Both the position numbers and the translations under genes were made by a program. Of a stretch of DNA of 34,032 nt, positions 33,748 to 34,032 are shown piece after piece. The notes below the pieces were generated by a model that was given only the letters and a program-made list of their open reading frames with translations, was not told the origin of the DNA and ran no database searches. Numbering within the stretch: the stretch's first letter is position 1; each line of letters opens with the position of its first letter. This DNA is from Planctomycetota bacterium (GTDB lineage: Bacteria > Planctomycetota > Phycisphaerae > Sedimentisphaerales > Anaerohalosphaeraceae): contig JAGGWF010000201.1 in assembly GCA_021157685.1 (NCBI GenBank), positions 1-34,032 of the forward strand, read 5' to 3'.

Positions 33748-34032
33748 TTTTCATCCTCATAAAGGTCTTGGATCATTTTCTGTTGACGCTGTTTGGTCTG
33801 CTCTGGGGTCAAAGGAGTGCCTTTGGTAGTTTTATTAAATGCCTTCGCTTGCCCCAGAGTAGGCAAAGGCGGGGGCATTTGTTTTATATTCTCTTTCTTA
33901 TCTATTTCTAATAGGTCGTCCGTTTGTTCGGGCAATAACGAACAGTTGTTCGGGTTGTAACCGTCCACTTGTTCGGGCTGCTGACCGTCCATTTGTTCGG
34001 GCTTGATCCATTTGGAGTCAAGTTTACAGCGT
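33744..34032 (-). CDS. C-terminal part of an unknown element-borne protein (partial)
   Basis: The frame is open to the window edge, so the 5' end lies beyond it; an internal ATG at 33992 is not needed as start. The visible 95 residues are hydrophilic, with repeated PEQ-type motifs (KPEQMDGQQPEQVDGY..., LLPEQTDDL), a Pro-rich stretch (MPPPLPTLGQ) and a charged tail (QRQQKMIQDLYEDEK). Position upstream of the excisionase suggests a replication or regulatory protein of the element, but there is no domain evidence here. Confidence 0.55.
   Translation of the reverse strand, partial: RCKLDSKWIKPEQMDGQQPEQVDGYNPNNCSLLPEQTDDLLEIDKKENIKQMPPPLPTLGQAKAFNKTTKGTPLTPEQTKQRQQKMIQDLYEDEK
33924..34001 (+). 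repeat. Four iteron-like TTGTTCGGG direct repeats
   Basis: Identical 9-mers at 33924-33932, 33946-33954, 33969-33977 and 33993-34001, start-to-start distances 22, 23 and 24 bp. They fall in the coding part of the partial gene but not in one reading frame. Confidence 0.75.

Overview
The window looks like a chromosomal segment of a planctomycete, most plausibly class Phycisphaerae. The support is the set of gene families rather than any marker gene: a right-handed beta-helix secreted protein ending in an 'IDIGAQEF' tail, a small DUF5684-like membrane protein, a tyrosine recombinase of the 'NLRSTRETEL' type that I associate with planctomycetes, a TPR-like membrane protein, and frequent GTG/TTG starts. 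The taxonomic call rests on recall; no database was searched.

Layout. (1) 1-7170: two tetrahydrofolate one-carbon genes, fhs (formate-THF ligase) and folD (methylene-THF dehydrogenase/cyclohydrolase), separated by an AT-richer block with a frameshifted IS1380-type transposase, the beta-helix protein and the DUF5684-like protein. (2) 7183-10738: a CvpA-like membrane protein and an unusual membrane-anchored GspE/PilB-family ATPase on the minus strand, then a SpoIIAA/STAS-like small protein and a GAF-like protein. (3) 10890-15748 (minus): a tightly packed set of an S55/SpoIVB-like peptidase, a secreted beta-propeller and the alpha subunit of class I fumarase. (4) 15820-19619: a strong promoter, a TPR-like protein and an RluD-type pseudouridine synthase, then a small conserved-looking protein and queA. 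(5) 19815-27128: the leucine branch leuA-leuC-leuD-leuB followed by a DRG/Obg-like TGS GTPase. Its gaps hold a degenerate four-helix-bundle (23S-IVP family) element with inverted flanks, an SGNH-hydrolase lipoprotein, and several repeats built from 9-nt units. (6) 27149-31688: a lipoprotein whose start codon lies in one of these repeats, two proteins of unknown function, a DUF2062 protein and a family 9 glycosyltransferase. (7) 31939-34032: tRNA-Lys(CTT) with the integrase end of an integrative element in its 3' end (integrase, XRE regulator, excisionase-like HTH, and a partial gene carrying iteron-like repeats), running off the right edge.

The most unusual signal is in region 5. Two different intergenic palindromes, before leuB and before the GTPase, share one plan: three copies of a 7-bp core with short variable linkers, a spacer of about 15-19 bp, then three inverted copies. 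The arms match at the cores and differ at the linkers. A third, single arm of the CATGAAG type supplies the start codon and lysine-rich beginning of a lipoprotein signal peptide. A fourth array with a 9-nt period precedes leuD, and the four-helix-bundle element sits in the same operon.

All start choices, promoters and terminators were judged by eye. Mobile-element borders are unresolved, and no homology search or folding program was run.
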